DNA of 35,919 nt from an uncultured Bacteroidota bacterium. Lineage in GTDB: Bacteria > Bacteroidota > Bacteroidia > Chitinophagales > Chitinophagaceae. The translations under genes and the position numbers were made by a program. The stretch covers positions 1 through 35,919 of the forward strand of contig CAIYKV010000220.1 in assembly GCA_903926855.1 (NCBI GenBank), read 5' to 3'. The notes beneath the pieces were generated by a model, which saw nothing but the letters and a program-made list of their open reading frames with translations, searched no databases and was not told the origin of the DNA. Positions 8,995 through 16,664 of this stretch are shown one piece after another; positions within the stretch are counted from its first letter, which is position 1, and each line of letters begins with the position of its first letter.

Positions 8995-9807
8995 ATGGCA
9001 TTAGAAACGCTTATATTGGAAGCCTGGCAGAACAGGGAATTATTGAAAGATCCGAAGTATACAGATGCAGTAAAATCGGTAATTGAAGAAATTGACAAAG
9101 GCAGAGTTAGGGTGGCTTCTCCCGGAGAATCTGGCTGGGTAGTCAATGAATGGGTGAAACAGGCAATCCTGCTATATTTTGGCATCCAGCAAATGCAGAC
9201 CTGGAACCTGCCCCCCTTCGAGTTCTATGATAAAATGCTTTTGAAAACAGACTATAAAGAGTTGGGCGTTCGGGCTGTACCGCCTGCTACGGCACGTTAT
9301 GGCGCTTATATAGCCAAAAGCGTTGTATTAATGCCCAGCTATGTAAATATCGGGGCCTATGTTGACGAAGGGTCGATGGTAGATACCTGGGCAACAGTAG
9401 GCAGCTGCGCACAAATTGGCAAACATGTACACCTGAGTGGTGGAGTAGGTATCGGCGGTGTACTGGAGCCCTTACAGGCCAGCCCCGTAATTATTGAAGA
9501 TGGTTGCTTTATCGGCAGCCGTTGTATTGTTGTAGAAGGAGTAATCGTTGAAAAAGAAGCTGTATTAGGCGCAAATGTAGTACTCACGCAATCTACCAAA
9601 ATCATTGATGTGAGTGGAAATGAGCCCATAGAATATAAAGGAAGGGTACCGGCAAGAAGTGTGGTAATACCGGGTAGTTATACCAAAAAATTCAATGCCG
9701 GTGAATACCATGTAAGTTGCGCATTGATCATAGGACAAAGAAAAGCCAGCACTGATCTGAAAACCAGTCTGAACGATGCTTTACGCGATTTTAATGTAAG
9801 TGCTTAA
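8995..9807 (+). CDS. dapD: 2,3,4,5-tetrahydropyridine-2,6-dicarboxylate N-succinyltransferase
   Basis: DapD succinylates tetrahydrodipicolinate with succinyl-CoA in the lysine and meso-diaminopimelate pathway, so it also feeds peptidoglycan synthesis. From the ATG at 8995 the protein is 270 residues, the usual length; an in-frame ATG at 8974 would add seven residues of a poly-lysine-codon stretch and is less likely. The N-terminal helical domain (LETLILEAWQNRELL) is followed from about residue 100 by a left-handed beta-helix of hexapeptide repeats (VNIGAYVDEGSMVDTWATVG, then SCAQIGKHVHLSGGVGIGG) and a C-terminal KFNAGEYHVSCALIIG segment. It is a trimeric cytosolic enzyme in the family. An inverted repeat lies directly after the stop codon and separates it from the transporter gene. 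Confidence 0.96.
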   Translation: MALETLILEAWQNRELLKDPKYTDAVKSVIEEIDKGRVRVASPGESGWVVNEWVKQAILLYFGIQQMQTWNLPPFEFYDKMLLKTDYKELGVRAVPPATARYGAYIAKSVVLMPSYVNIGAYVDEGSMVDTWATVGSCAQIGKHVHLSGGVGIGGVLEPLQASPVIIEDGCFIGSRCIVVEGVIVEKEAVLGANVVLTQSTKIIDVSGNEPIEYKGRVPARSVVIPGSYTKKFNAGEYHVSCALIIGQRKASTDLKTSLNDALRDFNVSA

Positions 9808-9808
9808 T

Positions 9809-9854
9809 GTTATACCTGTGACCCGCAATTGCAATAGCGGGTCACAGGTATAAC
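9809..9854. repeat. Perfect inverted repeat, 18-bp stem, 10-nt loop
   Basis: The arms 9809-9826 and 9837-9854 are exact reverse complements (GTTATACCTGTGACCCGC and its complement) around the loop AATTGCAATA. The stem starts one base after the dapD stop codon. No T-run follows on either strand, so it is not a standard intrinsic terminator, although it may still end or stabilise the dapD transcript. Confidence 0.9.
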
Positions 9855-9863
9855 CCCAATAGA

Positions 9864-10793
9864 ATGACCCAAAAACAAACCCACCATATAACACTCGCCG
9901 GATTCCTGATCTCGCTTACGGGTGCCATTCTTTTTTCAACAAAAGCAATTTTTGTAAAACTCGCCTTCAAATCTACCGGTGTAGATGCGGTTACTTTATT
10001 AAGTCTCAGAATGCTTTTCTCACTTCCTTTTTACCTGTTTGCCGCCTGGCTGGTTTCAAGGAAAGAGGGAAAAACCCAACTCTCAACAAAGGAATGGTTA
10101 TGGATTATTTTACTGGGGATTTTGGGGTATTATTTGAGCAGTTTATTTGATTTTATCGGGTTACAATATGTTTCTGCCGGGTTGGAAAGACTGATCCTTT
10201 TTCTTTATCCCACTTTTGCAGTGCTGATCAATACTTTTTTCTTCAAATCCCGGCTAAGCAAAATACAAATTGCCGCATTAGTCCTGACCTATCTCGGTAT
10301 TGGAATTGCCTATTTTGGGGAATTACAACTGGATACTTCTAATCCAAAATTTCTGTTTGGGTCATTTATGATATTCCTTTGTGCAGTCACCTATTCCTTT
10401 TACCTCGTAGGTACAGGCAGAATGGTTAAAAAAGTAGGGGTCACTCGGTATACGGCCTATGCCATGCTGGCTGCGACAATGGGGATTTTTATTCATTTTA
10501 TTTTCTCCCATCCTATTTCCGGAATCCCTTTTACATATACATTAACCGGCTATTCGGTTGCTCTTGCCATCATTGCTACCGTACTTCCTTCTTTTATGAT
10601 GAATAATGGGATGAAAAGAATAGGCAGTAACAATGTATCCATCATCACCAGCATCGGACCGGTATCGACAATCATACAGGCCCATTTTTTTCTTGGAGAG
10701 AAGATCATTGCTGCCCAGGTATTTGGGACGATCCTAGTGATTATGGGTGTTATTTTGATTGGATGGCAATCGAAATATGAAGGGGGAAATTAA
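9864..10793 (+). CDS. DMT superfamily (EamA) transporter
   Basis: This 309-residue protein has about ten hydrophobic segments in two repeats of five, as expected for EamA/RhaT-type drug or metabolite transporters. The first repeat begins with LAGFLISLTGAILFSTKAIFV (the conserved ATxW-like start is here ILFSTKAIF), and the second begins near residue 165 with FLFGSFMIFLCAVTYSFYLV. The C-terminus ends in GVILIGWQSKYEGGN on the cytosolic side. The substrate cannot be inferred. It starts 56 nt after dapD, but the long inverted repeat between them may uncouple the two genes. Confidence 0.88.
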   Translation: MTQKQTHHITLAGFLISLTGAILFSTKAIFVKLAFKSTGVDAVTLLSLRMLFSLPFYLFAAWLVSRKEGKTQLSTKEWLWIILLGILGYYLSSLFDFIGLQYVSAGLERLILFLYPTFAVLINTFFFKSRLSKIQIAALVLTYLGIGIAYFGELQLDTSNPKFLFGSFMIFLCAVTYSFYLVGTGRMVKKVGVTRYTAYAMLAATMGIFIHFIFSHPISGIPFTYTLTGYSVALAIIATVLPSFMMNNGMKRIGSNNVSIITSIGPVSTIIQAHFFLGEKIIAAQVFGTILVIMGVILIGWQSKYEGGN

Positions 10794-10795
10794 TG

Positions 10796-10872
10796 GTTAC
10801 ATGGGTAAATGGCTTAATTGTTTAATTGTTTTACTACAAAAAATAAACCATTCAACCATTTAGCCATGTAAC
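10796..10872. repeat. Imperfect inverted repeat, 17-bp stem with one mismatch
   Basis: The arms are GTTACATGGGTAAATGG at 10796-10812 and CCATTTAGCCATGTAAC at 10856-10872; they pair at 16 of 17 positions. The enclosed 43 nt are AT-rich. The words AACCATT, CCATTTA and their complements recur several times up to about 10910. The element follows the transporter stop codon by two bases and may act as a terminator or be a degenerate repeat element. Confidence 0.75.
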
Positions 10873-10955
10873 TATATAACAATTTAACCATCCCCCCATT
10901 TACCGACACAACACCCCCACTTACCGCCTCCCCTCCCCCAATAACCTATTTCCCA

Positions 10956-10986
10956 TTGTACCGTATCAAAGCCTGGAATAGATTTG
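10956..10986 (+). promoter_or_regulatory. Promoter of the LiaF-like/two-component operon
   Basis: TTG at 10956-10958, a 20-nt spacer and TAGATTTG at 10979-10986 match the Bacteroidota consensus (TTG, 17-23 nt, TAnnTTTG). Transcription would start near 10991, about a dozen bases before the ATG at 11004. Confidence 0.65.
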
Positions 10987-11003
10987 TTCTATAAATAAAG
11001 ACC

Positions 11004-11786
11004 ATGAGCAATCAAATTAAAAACAGAGATGGAGGAAGGGCCATTGCAGGTTTACTTCTGGTAGGCGTTGGCGCCGCATTATTATTAAGAAATATGGATT
11101 TCCCATTTTTCCCTTATTGGCTGTTTACCTGGCCGATGATTCTGGTGCTGGTAGGAATTTATACTGGCGTAAAACATAATTTTCGGAATAATTCATGGAT
11201 CATTTTGATTGGGCTGGGTGCTTTTTTCCTGGTAGATGATATTTTCCCGGGTATTAGTGTAAGGCCATTTTTCTGGCCAATCATCATTATTTTAATTGGA
11301 ATAGTCTTTATACTTAGACCCAGAAGCAGCAGCAGATGGAGAGATTATAGAAGAGATTATAGAAGAGATTATGATACGCAATTCAGGTCAGGAGATTACT
11401 ATACTTCAAGTGGTTTTACCACGGAAAAAACAAGAGAAGCAGGCGATATTCTGCATATCAGTTCTATATTCAGTGGCGTTAACAGAACAGTTTTATCTAA
11501 AAATTTTCAAGGCGGCAATATAAGTTGTGTGTTTGGCGGTGCGGAAGTAGATTTTACACAAGCCGATATTAATGGAAGGGTTATTCTGCGAATTGAACAG
11601 GTATTTGGAGGAGTAAAACTGATTGTACCTTCTCATTGGGTTGTACAAAATGAATTAGATGGCGTTTTTCATGGTGTAGAAGATAAAAGAGGATATAAAT
11701 CCCCTTCTACGATTGCCAATCCCGACAAAGTACTGATTCTGAAAGGATCCAGTGTGTTTGGTGGCGTTGAAATCAAGAGTTACTAA
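11004..11786 (+). CDS. LiaF-like membrane protein with C-terminal beta-helix domain
   Basis: This 260-residue protein begins with four hydrophobic segments (residues about 14-30, 33-52, 64-80 and 88-103, each with the GLxLVGxGxxLL type of pattern of DUF5668). A basic, repetitive linker (RDYRRDYRRDYD, encoded by a 12-nt repeat at 11341-11373) follows. The C-terminal domain carries FSGVNRTVLSKNFQGGN, SCVFGGAEVDF, QVFGGVKLIVP and SSVFGGVEIKSY, the repeated FGG(V/A) pattern of LiaF-type cell-envelope stress proteins. LiaF in Firmicutes controls a neighbouring histidine kinase. Here a kinase and regulator follow two genes later, so a similar sensing role is a reasonable inference. A consensus promoter lies directly upstream. 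Confidence 0.85.
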   Translation: MSNQIKNRDGGRAIAGLLLVGVGAALLLRNMDFPFFPYWLFTWPMILVLVGIYTGVKHNFRNNSWIILIGLGAFFLVDDIFPGISVRPFFWPIIIILIGIVFILRPRSSSRWRDYRRDYRRDYDTQFRSGDYYTSSGFTTEKTREAGDILHISSIFSGVNRTVLSKNFQGGNISCVFGGAEVDFTQADINGRVILRIEQVFGGVKLIVPSHWVVQNELDGVFHGVEDKRGYKSPSTIANPDKVLILKGSSVFGGVEIKSY

Positions 11787-11828
11787 TCGCATTCAAATTT
11801 TCAATTTAACAAGCTAATACATTTTATC

Positions 11829-12188
11829 ATGCAATGGTACCTGGCAAAACTCGTGTACAGAATCGCTTGTGATAAAAGAGATCATCCTGCTGAATTTGAT
11901 GAGCAAATCAGGCTGATTGAAGCAGAAGATGATTTGCATGCTTTTCAAAAAGCCAGATTGATCGGAGAAAAAGAAGGTGAAATAGAAATGCATTCAATTG
12001 GTTCGATAATCGCCTGGAAATTTGTAGATGTTTGTGAATTGCATAAACTGGATCGTTTACTAGATGGTGCTGAAATGTATTCTCAAATCCGTATTCAGGA
12101 AAATGCAGATGCGTATATTCGTGATACACGAAAAAAAGCACTTTTTTTGTTCGACCATGCAGTAGATCGTTTCACGGGAACCTATTAA
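11829..12188 (+). CDS. DUF4288 family protein
   Basis: This 119-residue cytosolic protein (MQWYLAKLVYRIACD at the start, FDEQIRLIEAEDDLHAFQKA in the first half, WKFVDVCELHKLD near residue 70) matches my recollection of the DUF4288 family. That family has the same N-terminal WYLAK strand and the WKFxxVxEL segment. No function is known. It lies 42 nt after the LiaF-like gene and 6 nt before the histidine kinase, so it belongs to the same transcript. Its position suggests an accessory role to the sensor system, but nothing in the sequence proves it. Confidence 0.75.
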   Translation: MQWYLAKLVYRIACDKRDHPAEFDEQIRLIEAEDDLHAFQKARLIGEKEGEIEMHSIGSIIAWKFVDVCELHKLDRLLDGAEMYSQIRIQENADAYIRDTRKKALFLFDHAVDRFTGTY

Positions 12189-12194
12189 CCAATC

Positions 12195-13238
12195 ATGCCT
12201 GTATCAACTACCCAGTTATCAAGAACACGTTTCCCTGTCGCTGCTTTTGGTATCTGGTGGCTTTTCTGGTCCATTCTTCATTATAAAGTGCTCAGTAATT
12301 TTGGAATTGTATTTTCTGAGTCCGCCGTAGATAGTTTAATCAGCAATTTTTTACTTGCTGCATTTTGCCTGCTTATCCTGAATAATATGCGTTATTATTT
12401 ACCAGGAAAAGAAAGGTACTGGTATGTGCTCTTACTCAGTTTTATTCTCAGCGTTATCTGGCTAGCGCTTACAAGGGGTATTTTATGGGCGATTTTCAAC
12501 CAGGATATGGAGTATACAAGAATACTTTCGCAATCATCCAATATCCGGTTTGCATTTGGTTTTTTGATGACAGGATGTGTTACCATGCTAAGCCTGATCT
12601 GGTATACGCAAAAAGAACAAAAAGCCATCAATGCATTGAAACAGGAGGCCGAAAATCATTTGCGTGAAGCGGAGCTTTTCAAACTCCGCCAACAATTACA
12701 ACCTCATTTTTTATTCAACAGTTTAAATTCAATCAGTGCTTTAGCAGGCTCTCAACCCGAAAAAGCAAGGCATATGATTCAACAACTGTCTGCTTTTTTA
12801 AGGGGAACCTTAAAAAAAGAAGAAAGACAAATGATTCCCCTGAAAGAAGAGATCAGTTTTCTGGAATTGTACCTGGAGATTGAGAAAGTAAGATTTGGGA
12901 ACAGATTGCAAACAGATATTCAGGTAACTGAAGAAGCCGCTACCCAATTGATTCCTGCATTGATACTACAACCCATTGTGGAAAACGCAATCAAATTTGG
13001 ATTATATGATACCATGGATGAAGTGCGGATCGTAATTCGTGCATCGCAGACCCAATCCGGATTAGAAGTTACCGTGAGTAATCCATTTGATCCGGAAACA
13101 TCTGCAGGCGGACAGGGAACTGGCTTTGGGCTGGCTTCCGTGCAAAGAAGACTATTTCTTTTATACAGCAGGAATGGACTTTTAGTAACCTCTGTTACGC
13201 AAAATATTTTTACCACCTTACTTACCATACCATCATGA
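12195..13238 (+). CDS. LytS/YehU-type sensor histidine kinase
   Basis: The 347-residue protein has four hydrophobic segments in residues 15-140 and a short coiled region (EQKAINALKQEAENHLREAE). The His_kinase domain follows, with the phosphoacceptor His171 in LQPHFLFNSLNS. The ATPase domain shows PALILQPIVENAIKFGL (N-box) and GQGTGFGLASVQRRL (G-box). There is no separate extracellular sensor domain, so the signal is probably membrane-borne or delivered by the LiaF-like partner. Its stop codon overlaps the start of the response regulator gene (ATGA at 13235-13238), which indicates translational coupling. It is the partner of the LytTR regulator that follows. Confidence 0.95.
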   Translation: MPVSTTQLSRTRFPVAAFGIWWLFWSILHYKVLSNFGIVFSESAVDSLISNFLLAAFCLLILNNMRYYLPGKERYWYVLLLSFILSVIWLALTRGILWAIFNQDMEYTRILSQSSNIRFAFGFLMTGCVTMLSLIWYTQKEQKAINALKQEAENHLREAELFKLRQQLQPHFLFNSLNSISALAGSQPEKARHMIQQLSAFLRGTLKKEERQMIPLKEEISFLELYLEIEKVRFGNRLQTDIQVTEEAATQLIPALILQPIVENAIKFGLYDTMDEVRIVIRASQTQSGLEVTVSNPFDPETSAGGQGTGFGLASVQRRLFLLYSRNGLLVTSVTQNIFTTLLTIPS

Positions 13239-13978
13239 AAGTGATTATTATAGACGATGAACCATTGGCCCGGGGCATGATTAAAGAATATCTGCAGGCA
13301 TATCCCGATCTTACTTTAGTGGAAGAATGTAAAGATGGATTTGAAGGACTAAAAGCCATTCAGGCACATCAGCCTGATTTGATTTTTTTGGATATTCAAA
13401 TGCCCAAGATCAATGGATTTGAAATGCTTGAATTGATTGAACAACCACCTGCGGTTATTTTCACTACTGCATTTGATGAATATGCGATTAAGGCATTTGA
13501 AGCACATGCTATTGATTACCTGTTAAAGCCGTTCAGTAAAGAGAGGTTTGAGAAAGCTTTGGAAAAATGTAGGAATTCCGGAATGACAAATGCTATTGGC
13601 AATACACAGAAACTGACAGAGGCAATGCAAACAGATACTAACCCGGCTAGTCATACCCGGGTGGTGGTGAAAGATGCAAACAAAATAAAAATCATACCTG
13701 TTTCTTCCATACAGTACCTTGAATCGGCTGATGATTATGTTAAGATTCATACGGCGGATGGAACCTATCTTAAGAATAAAACAATGGGCTATTTTGAAGG
13801 AATATTGGAAGCACAGAATTTTGTAAGGATACACCGTTCTTACCTGGTAAATGTGCAATTAATTACCCGGATAGATCCCTATGAAAAAGAAAGTCATATA
13901 GCAATACTTAGTACCGGTAGCCGCTTGCCGGTTAGCAAGTCAGGATTTGCTAAACTAAAAAGTATTTTGGGAATCTAA
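13235..13978 (+). CDS. LytTR-family response regulator
   Basis: This 247-residue protein has a receiver domain in residues 1-120 with acidic residues D7/D8, the phosphoacceptor Asp53 in LIFLDIQMP and the conserved Lys in YLLKPFSK. A LytTR DNA-binding domain follows from about residue 141 (RVVVKDANKIKIIPVSSIQYLESADDYVKI). The family binds direct repeats and often controls envelope or transport genes. The start overlaps the kinase gene by four bases. Its target may include the promoter of its own operon at 10956-10986, but no repeat site was established. The gene ends 6 nt from the oppositely oriented receiver gene, so the two transcripts must overlap. Confidence 0.96.
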   Translation: MKVIIIDDEPLARGMIKEYLQAYPDLTLVEECKDGFEGLKAIQAHQPDLIFLDIQMPKINGFEMLELIEQPPAVIFTTAFDEYAIKAFEAHAIDYLLKPFSKERFEKALEKCRNSGMTNAIGNTQKLTEAMQTDTNPASHTRVVVKDANKIKIIPVSSIQYLESADDYVKIHTADGTYLKNKTMGYFEGILEAQNFVRIHRSYLVNVQLITRIDPYEKESHIAILSTGSRLPVSKSGFAKLKSILGI

Positions 13979-13984
13979 TGCAGT

Positions 13985-14395
13985 TCATTCTCCCGATGAA
14001 TATTGCATTGCTTTTTGCTCCTGCACCATTTTAATGATAAAGGGGATTTGAATAAAATCACGTGATTTATCTAAAAAATAATTAGCCCCTAACCGCATAC
14101 ACTCATCCTGGTAAATAGAAAATGCATGATTGGTCAGCATGATGATAACCGGATACATATCTTTTCGTTCCCTGATCAGCTTTAAAATATCTATGCCATT
14201 CATGATTGGCATATTAATGTCGAGAAGAATGATATCAGGACGAAAATTATCCAGCAATGCAAAAGTTTTCTCAGCCGAATCAGAAGTTTCTGTTCGGCTT
14301 ACGCTTTTAATTGTACTCAGCAATATCTGTAAACGTTGTAAAACGAGTTGTACATCATCTACCAACAAAATCTTAAGCCCTTCTGTTTGCATCAT
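13985..14395 (-). CDS. Single-domain (CheY-like) response regulator
   Basis: The 136-residue protein consists of a receiver domain alone. It has the acidic pair D13/D14, phosphoacceptor Asp59 in IILLDINMP, Thr88 in VIIMLTNH and Lys110 in YFLDKSRD. No output domain follows. Such proteins act by protein contact or as phosphate sinks. It faces the LytTR regulator gene tail to tail with only six bases between. There is no kinase next to it on its own strand, so its partner is not known; the LytS-type kinase nearby is one candidate. A hairpin with a T-run lies 34-60 nt upstream of the start and would stop read-through from the gene behind it. Confidence 0.93.
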   Translation of the reverse strand: MMQTEGLKILLVDDVQLVLQRLQILLSTIKSVSRTETSDSAEKTFALLDNFRPDIILLDINMPIMNGIDILKLIRERKDMYPVIIMLTNHAFSIYQDECMRLGANYFLDKSRDFIQIPFIIKMVQEQKAMQYSSGE

Positions 14396-14770
14396 GGTGA
14401 ATATGATAAAATAATCAATACCAAAAAAAGCTTTGTAGCATATGCTACAAAGCTGAAGTAGCTTTTTACACTACCTGGTTTTCACAGGAAAATAATTTAG
14501 AAGATTTCAGAACAAGATAACTGTTCCTATTATCAACAATTCTCCAAGAGGATATGCTTTTATCAGACAGGATTTTATAATCATAGCGGCATAAACCATG
14601 CTATTACCGTATAATTAATCTGACAGTACAAAGAAACAAGGAATATGTAAGGTGAAAAATAGTGTGATCTGTAAATTGTGCGTAAGGATCGATCCCGTAC
14701 TTGTAGTAATCCCCCTATTGAATCCGCTTATAACTTGTGGAAATTAAAAAGAAACAACCGCTAAGATTGA
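14396..14770. other. Intergenic stretch of 375 nt
   Basis: The stretch lies between two minus-strand regulator genes. Besides the palindromic terminator-like hairpin at 14423-14454 I see no gene or clear promoter. A 30-codon hydrophobic frame at 14507-14599 on the minus strand exists but has nothing to support it. The 3' untranslated part of the NarL-type regulator transcript may run to the hairpin. Confidence 0.5.
14423..14454 (-). terminator. Perfect 26-bp palindrome followed by T-run on the minus strand
   Basis: Bases 14429-14454 form a perfect palindrome (13-base arms, AGCTTTGTAGCAT and its complement). Read on the minus strand it is followed at once by seven T (14429-14423), the form of an intrinsic terminator. 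Because a perfect palindrome can also be a protein operator, that alternative is kept open. Confidence 0.65.
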
Positions 14771-15397
14771 TTAGATAATATTATTTAAAATAGCATACTT
14801 CACCAGGTCAGCATTATTCTGCATATGCATTTTCTCCATTATTCTTGACCGGTAAGTACTAATGGTGTTTACATTCAGGGATAGAATTTCGCCAATGGCA
14901 GAAATGCTTTTGCCCATGACAATCATTTTAAAGACTTCAAATTCTCTGTCAGATAATTGTTCGTGTGGTGATTGGGTATTGTTTTGTTCAATAGAACCTG
15001 CCAATACTTCGGCTACTTCACTGGTAATATATTTTCTTCCGCTTAGAATTTGTTGAACCGCTTTTACCAATTCATACGGTGCGCTCTCCTTGGTAAGATA
15101 GCCGGACGCGCCGGCTTTTAATGAACGAACGGCATATTGTTCAGGAGCATGCATACTCAGCATGAGCACGGGTGTTTGTGGTGTATGTTCTTTGATCTGT
15201 TTTAAAATTTCAATCCCGGAATACCCAGGCATGCTGATATCAGAAATAATAATATCCCATTTTTCATTCAAAGCTTTCTTGAGCAGGTCTGCAGAATCTG
15301 CCACATCATGAATATCCGCAAAAGGAAAAGATTCTACCAGTATTTTACGCAATCCTTCGCGTATTAGTGTATGATCATCAGCTATCAATATTCTCAT
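14771..15397 (-). CDS. NarL/FixJ-type response regulator
   Basis: The 208-residue protein has a receiver domain with D7/D8, phosphoacceptor Asp53 in IIISDISMP and the conserved Lys in GYLTKESAP. It is followed by a LuxR-type helix-turn-helix at about residues 145-205 (LSDREFEVFKMIVMGKSISA, NVNTISTYRSRIMEKM). This is the standard layout of NarL-family transcription factors. No histidine kinase is adjacent, so it is an orphan in this window. In Bacteroidota such regulators are usually partnered by a distant HisKA_3 kinase. The 375 nt downstream are non-coding and hold a hairpin with a T-run that probably ends this transcript. Confidence 0.96.
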   Translation of the reverse strand: MRILIADDHTLIREGLRKILVESFPFADIHDVADSADLLKKALNEKWDIIISDISMPGYSGIEILKQIKEHTPQTPVLMLSMHAPEQYAVRSLKAGASGYLTKESAPYELVKAVQQILSGRKYITSEVAEVLAGSIEQNNTQSPHEQLSDREFEVFKMIVMGKSISAIGEILSLNVNTISTYRSRIMEKMHMQNNADLVKYAILNNII

Positions 15398-15867
15398 TCG
15401 GGTTCTATTTGGGGTAGTGAGTATCCTTTTTAACGGTTAGTAAACATGTAAAAGTACGAATTATAAAAATCCATTACCCTTATTCTGATATTTAATGAGA
15501 TATCAACAGTTTTTGTCAGGCTTATCCCATCCTCATTTTCCATCGATATACCATTATCGGCTTTGCCATCTTAGACAGCCTGATTGGTGTAACCTAGGAT
15601 TGGATAAAAACGGGACTTACTATAAACTGCCAGATACTGCAAATTTTCAGGCAATTTTTACTGGTTCTTGCAAATTTTTTACAAGATATTTTAATTAAAG
15701 CATTGATTTAGTGTTATATACACCGTTTTACCCCGTTTAAAACACCGTTTTTTCACCCAATCCCGCAAAAAACAGAATAAAATCATTTTTGCTGAATCCT
15801 TACTTAGATTTGCCATTTTATACAGACACCTACTAAGGTTTATATAACCCATTAATTGATCAGGATT
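15398..15867. other. Intergenic stretch of about 470 nt
   Basis: The region separates the NarL-type regulator and the small acidic protein, which are transcribed divergently. It contains the repeated word ACACCGTTTT (near 15720 and 15742). The longest frames on either strand (67-68 codons) have no recognisable features or supporting signals. I see no RNA gene. Confidence 0.45.
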
Positions 15868-16227
15868 ATGACATTTGAAGAATTGGTAAAGAATCATTCC
15901 GCAGAAATGATCGAAAAATTAGTAATCAGGGTAGTTAGTGAAGATCCTGTAGAAGTGCGTTTTGATTATCTGGAGCAGGATCAATGGTCGGTAATAACCA
16001 TGCATGAGTATGAGGAAGACAAAGAAATTGCCATCAGACTGCACCCGGGCGATTATTATGAACTCTATTTCGGATATTATGATGATGAGGATGATTTTTT
16101 TGAGATCCTGCACCCTTTTACAGAAGAAGAGAAAAAGATATTACCGGAAGGACTTAAGAAAATCATGAAGAAAGTATTAGAAGATGAGCAGGGGATGCGC
16201 ATTTCAGGCAATTTCCTTTCCAAATAA
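15868..16227 (+). CDS. Small acidic protein of unknown function (119 aa)
   Basis: I chose the ATG at 15868 (MTFEELVKNHSAEMIEKL); an in-frame TTG at 15856 is less likely. The protein is rich in Asp and Glu (YYDDEDDFFEILHPF, TEEEKKILPEG) and has alternating hydrophobic residues consistent with a small alpha/beta domain. No signal peptide, membrane segment or catalytic motif is visible. The gene stands alone between long non-coding stretches, more than 430 nt from the receptor gene that follows. I do not recognise the family. Coding is supported by a consistent composition over the whole frame and by clear start and stop positions. Confidence 0.65.
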   Translation: MTFEELVKNHSAEMIEKLVIRVVSEDPVEVRFDYLEQDQWSVITMHEYEEDKEIAIRLHPGDYYELYFGYYDDEDDFFEILHPFTEEEKKILPEGLKKIMKKVLEDEQGMRISGNFLSK

Positions 16228-16514
16228 CTTTCTGCTTATTAAATCAGTTCCGCATTCCTCCCACCTACAAAATAAATCGCTTCTCGCGGTTTAGGTATTA
16301 ATCCGATCCTGCGTGGATAGGTTAGGCCGCCAGTTACAAATTAGTTGCATAGATAAAGAGGAATATTTTTACAATTTATTCACATATAAATTATTTATAT
16401 ATTCATTATTATTCAATGCGCAGTTCAATGTTACTAAATTGCTACCTTATTATTAAAAAGAGGTTAAATTAAATTATGTGGAAATCTATCATGCTATGAC
16501 TTGCCTTAGTTGAA

Positions 16515-16522
16515 TACATTTG
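16515..16522 (+). promoter_or_regulatory. Candidate -7 promoter box for the TonB-dependent receptor gene
   Basis: TACATTTG matches TAnnTTTG. The only nearby upstream TTG (16501-16503) is just 11 nt away, too close for the consensus, so the -33 part is missing. Confidence 0.4.
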
Positions 16523-16562
16523 CGCAAAATCAAATTGCCAGATTTTAACAACTCATTCTGTT

Positions 16563-16646
16563 ATGTTTTTCAATAAAGAAAAGAGCTTGTTAAAATACTT
16601 CGAATGCTTCTGTAAAAGGAATCTGAACAACAGGTTTTTATTTTAA
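16563..16646 (+). CDS. Possible 27-codon upstream ORF in the receptor leader
   Basis: An ATG at 16563 opens a frame of 27 codons (MFFNKEKSLLKYFECFCK at the start, ending NNRFLF) that stops 18 nt before the receptor ATG. It lies wholly inside the predicted leader. It could be a regulatory upstream ORF, or a chance frame; the codon content shows no obvious run of one amino acid. Confidence 0.2.
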   Translation: MFFNKEKSLLKYFECFCKRNLNNRFLF

Positions 16647-16664
16647 AATGTAAAATAGTCCAAA

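Larger units (their letters stand above)
16228..16664 (+). other. Long upstream region of the TonB-dependent receptor gene
   Basis: The first 130 nt are fairly GC-rich without a recognised structure and the middle is very AT-rich. TACATTTG at 16515-16522 is an exact TAnnTTTG match and would give a 5' leader of about 135 nt. That leader contains a 27-codon ORF (16563-16646) described separately. Confidence 0.5.

Noticed and set aside
9809..9854. Standard intrinsic terminator after dapD
   Set aside because: The stem is perfect but no T-run follows on either strand, so it is listed as an inverted repeat only.
14507..14599. 30-codon hydrophobic frame on the minus strand (MVYAAMIIKSC...)
   Set aside because: No promoter, start signal or clustering of codons supports translation; AT-rich DNA often gives such frames.
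15495..15698. 67-codon frame on the plus strand
   Set aside because: No promoter box, no recognisable motif and a composition unlike the neighbouring genes; probably a chance frame in the intergenic stretch.
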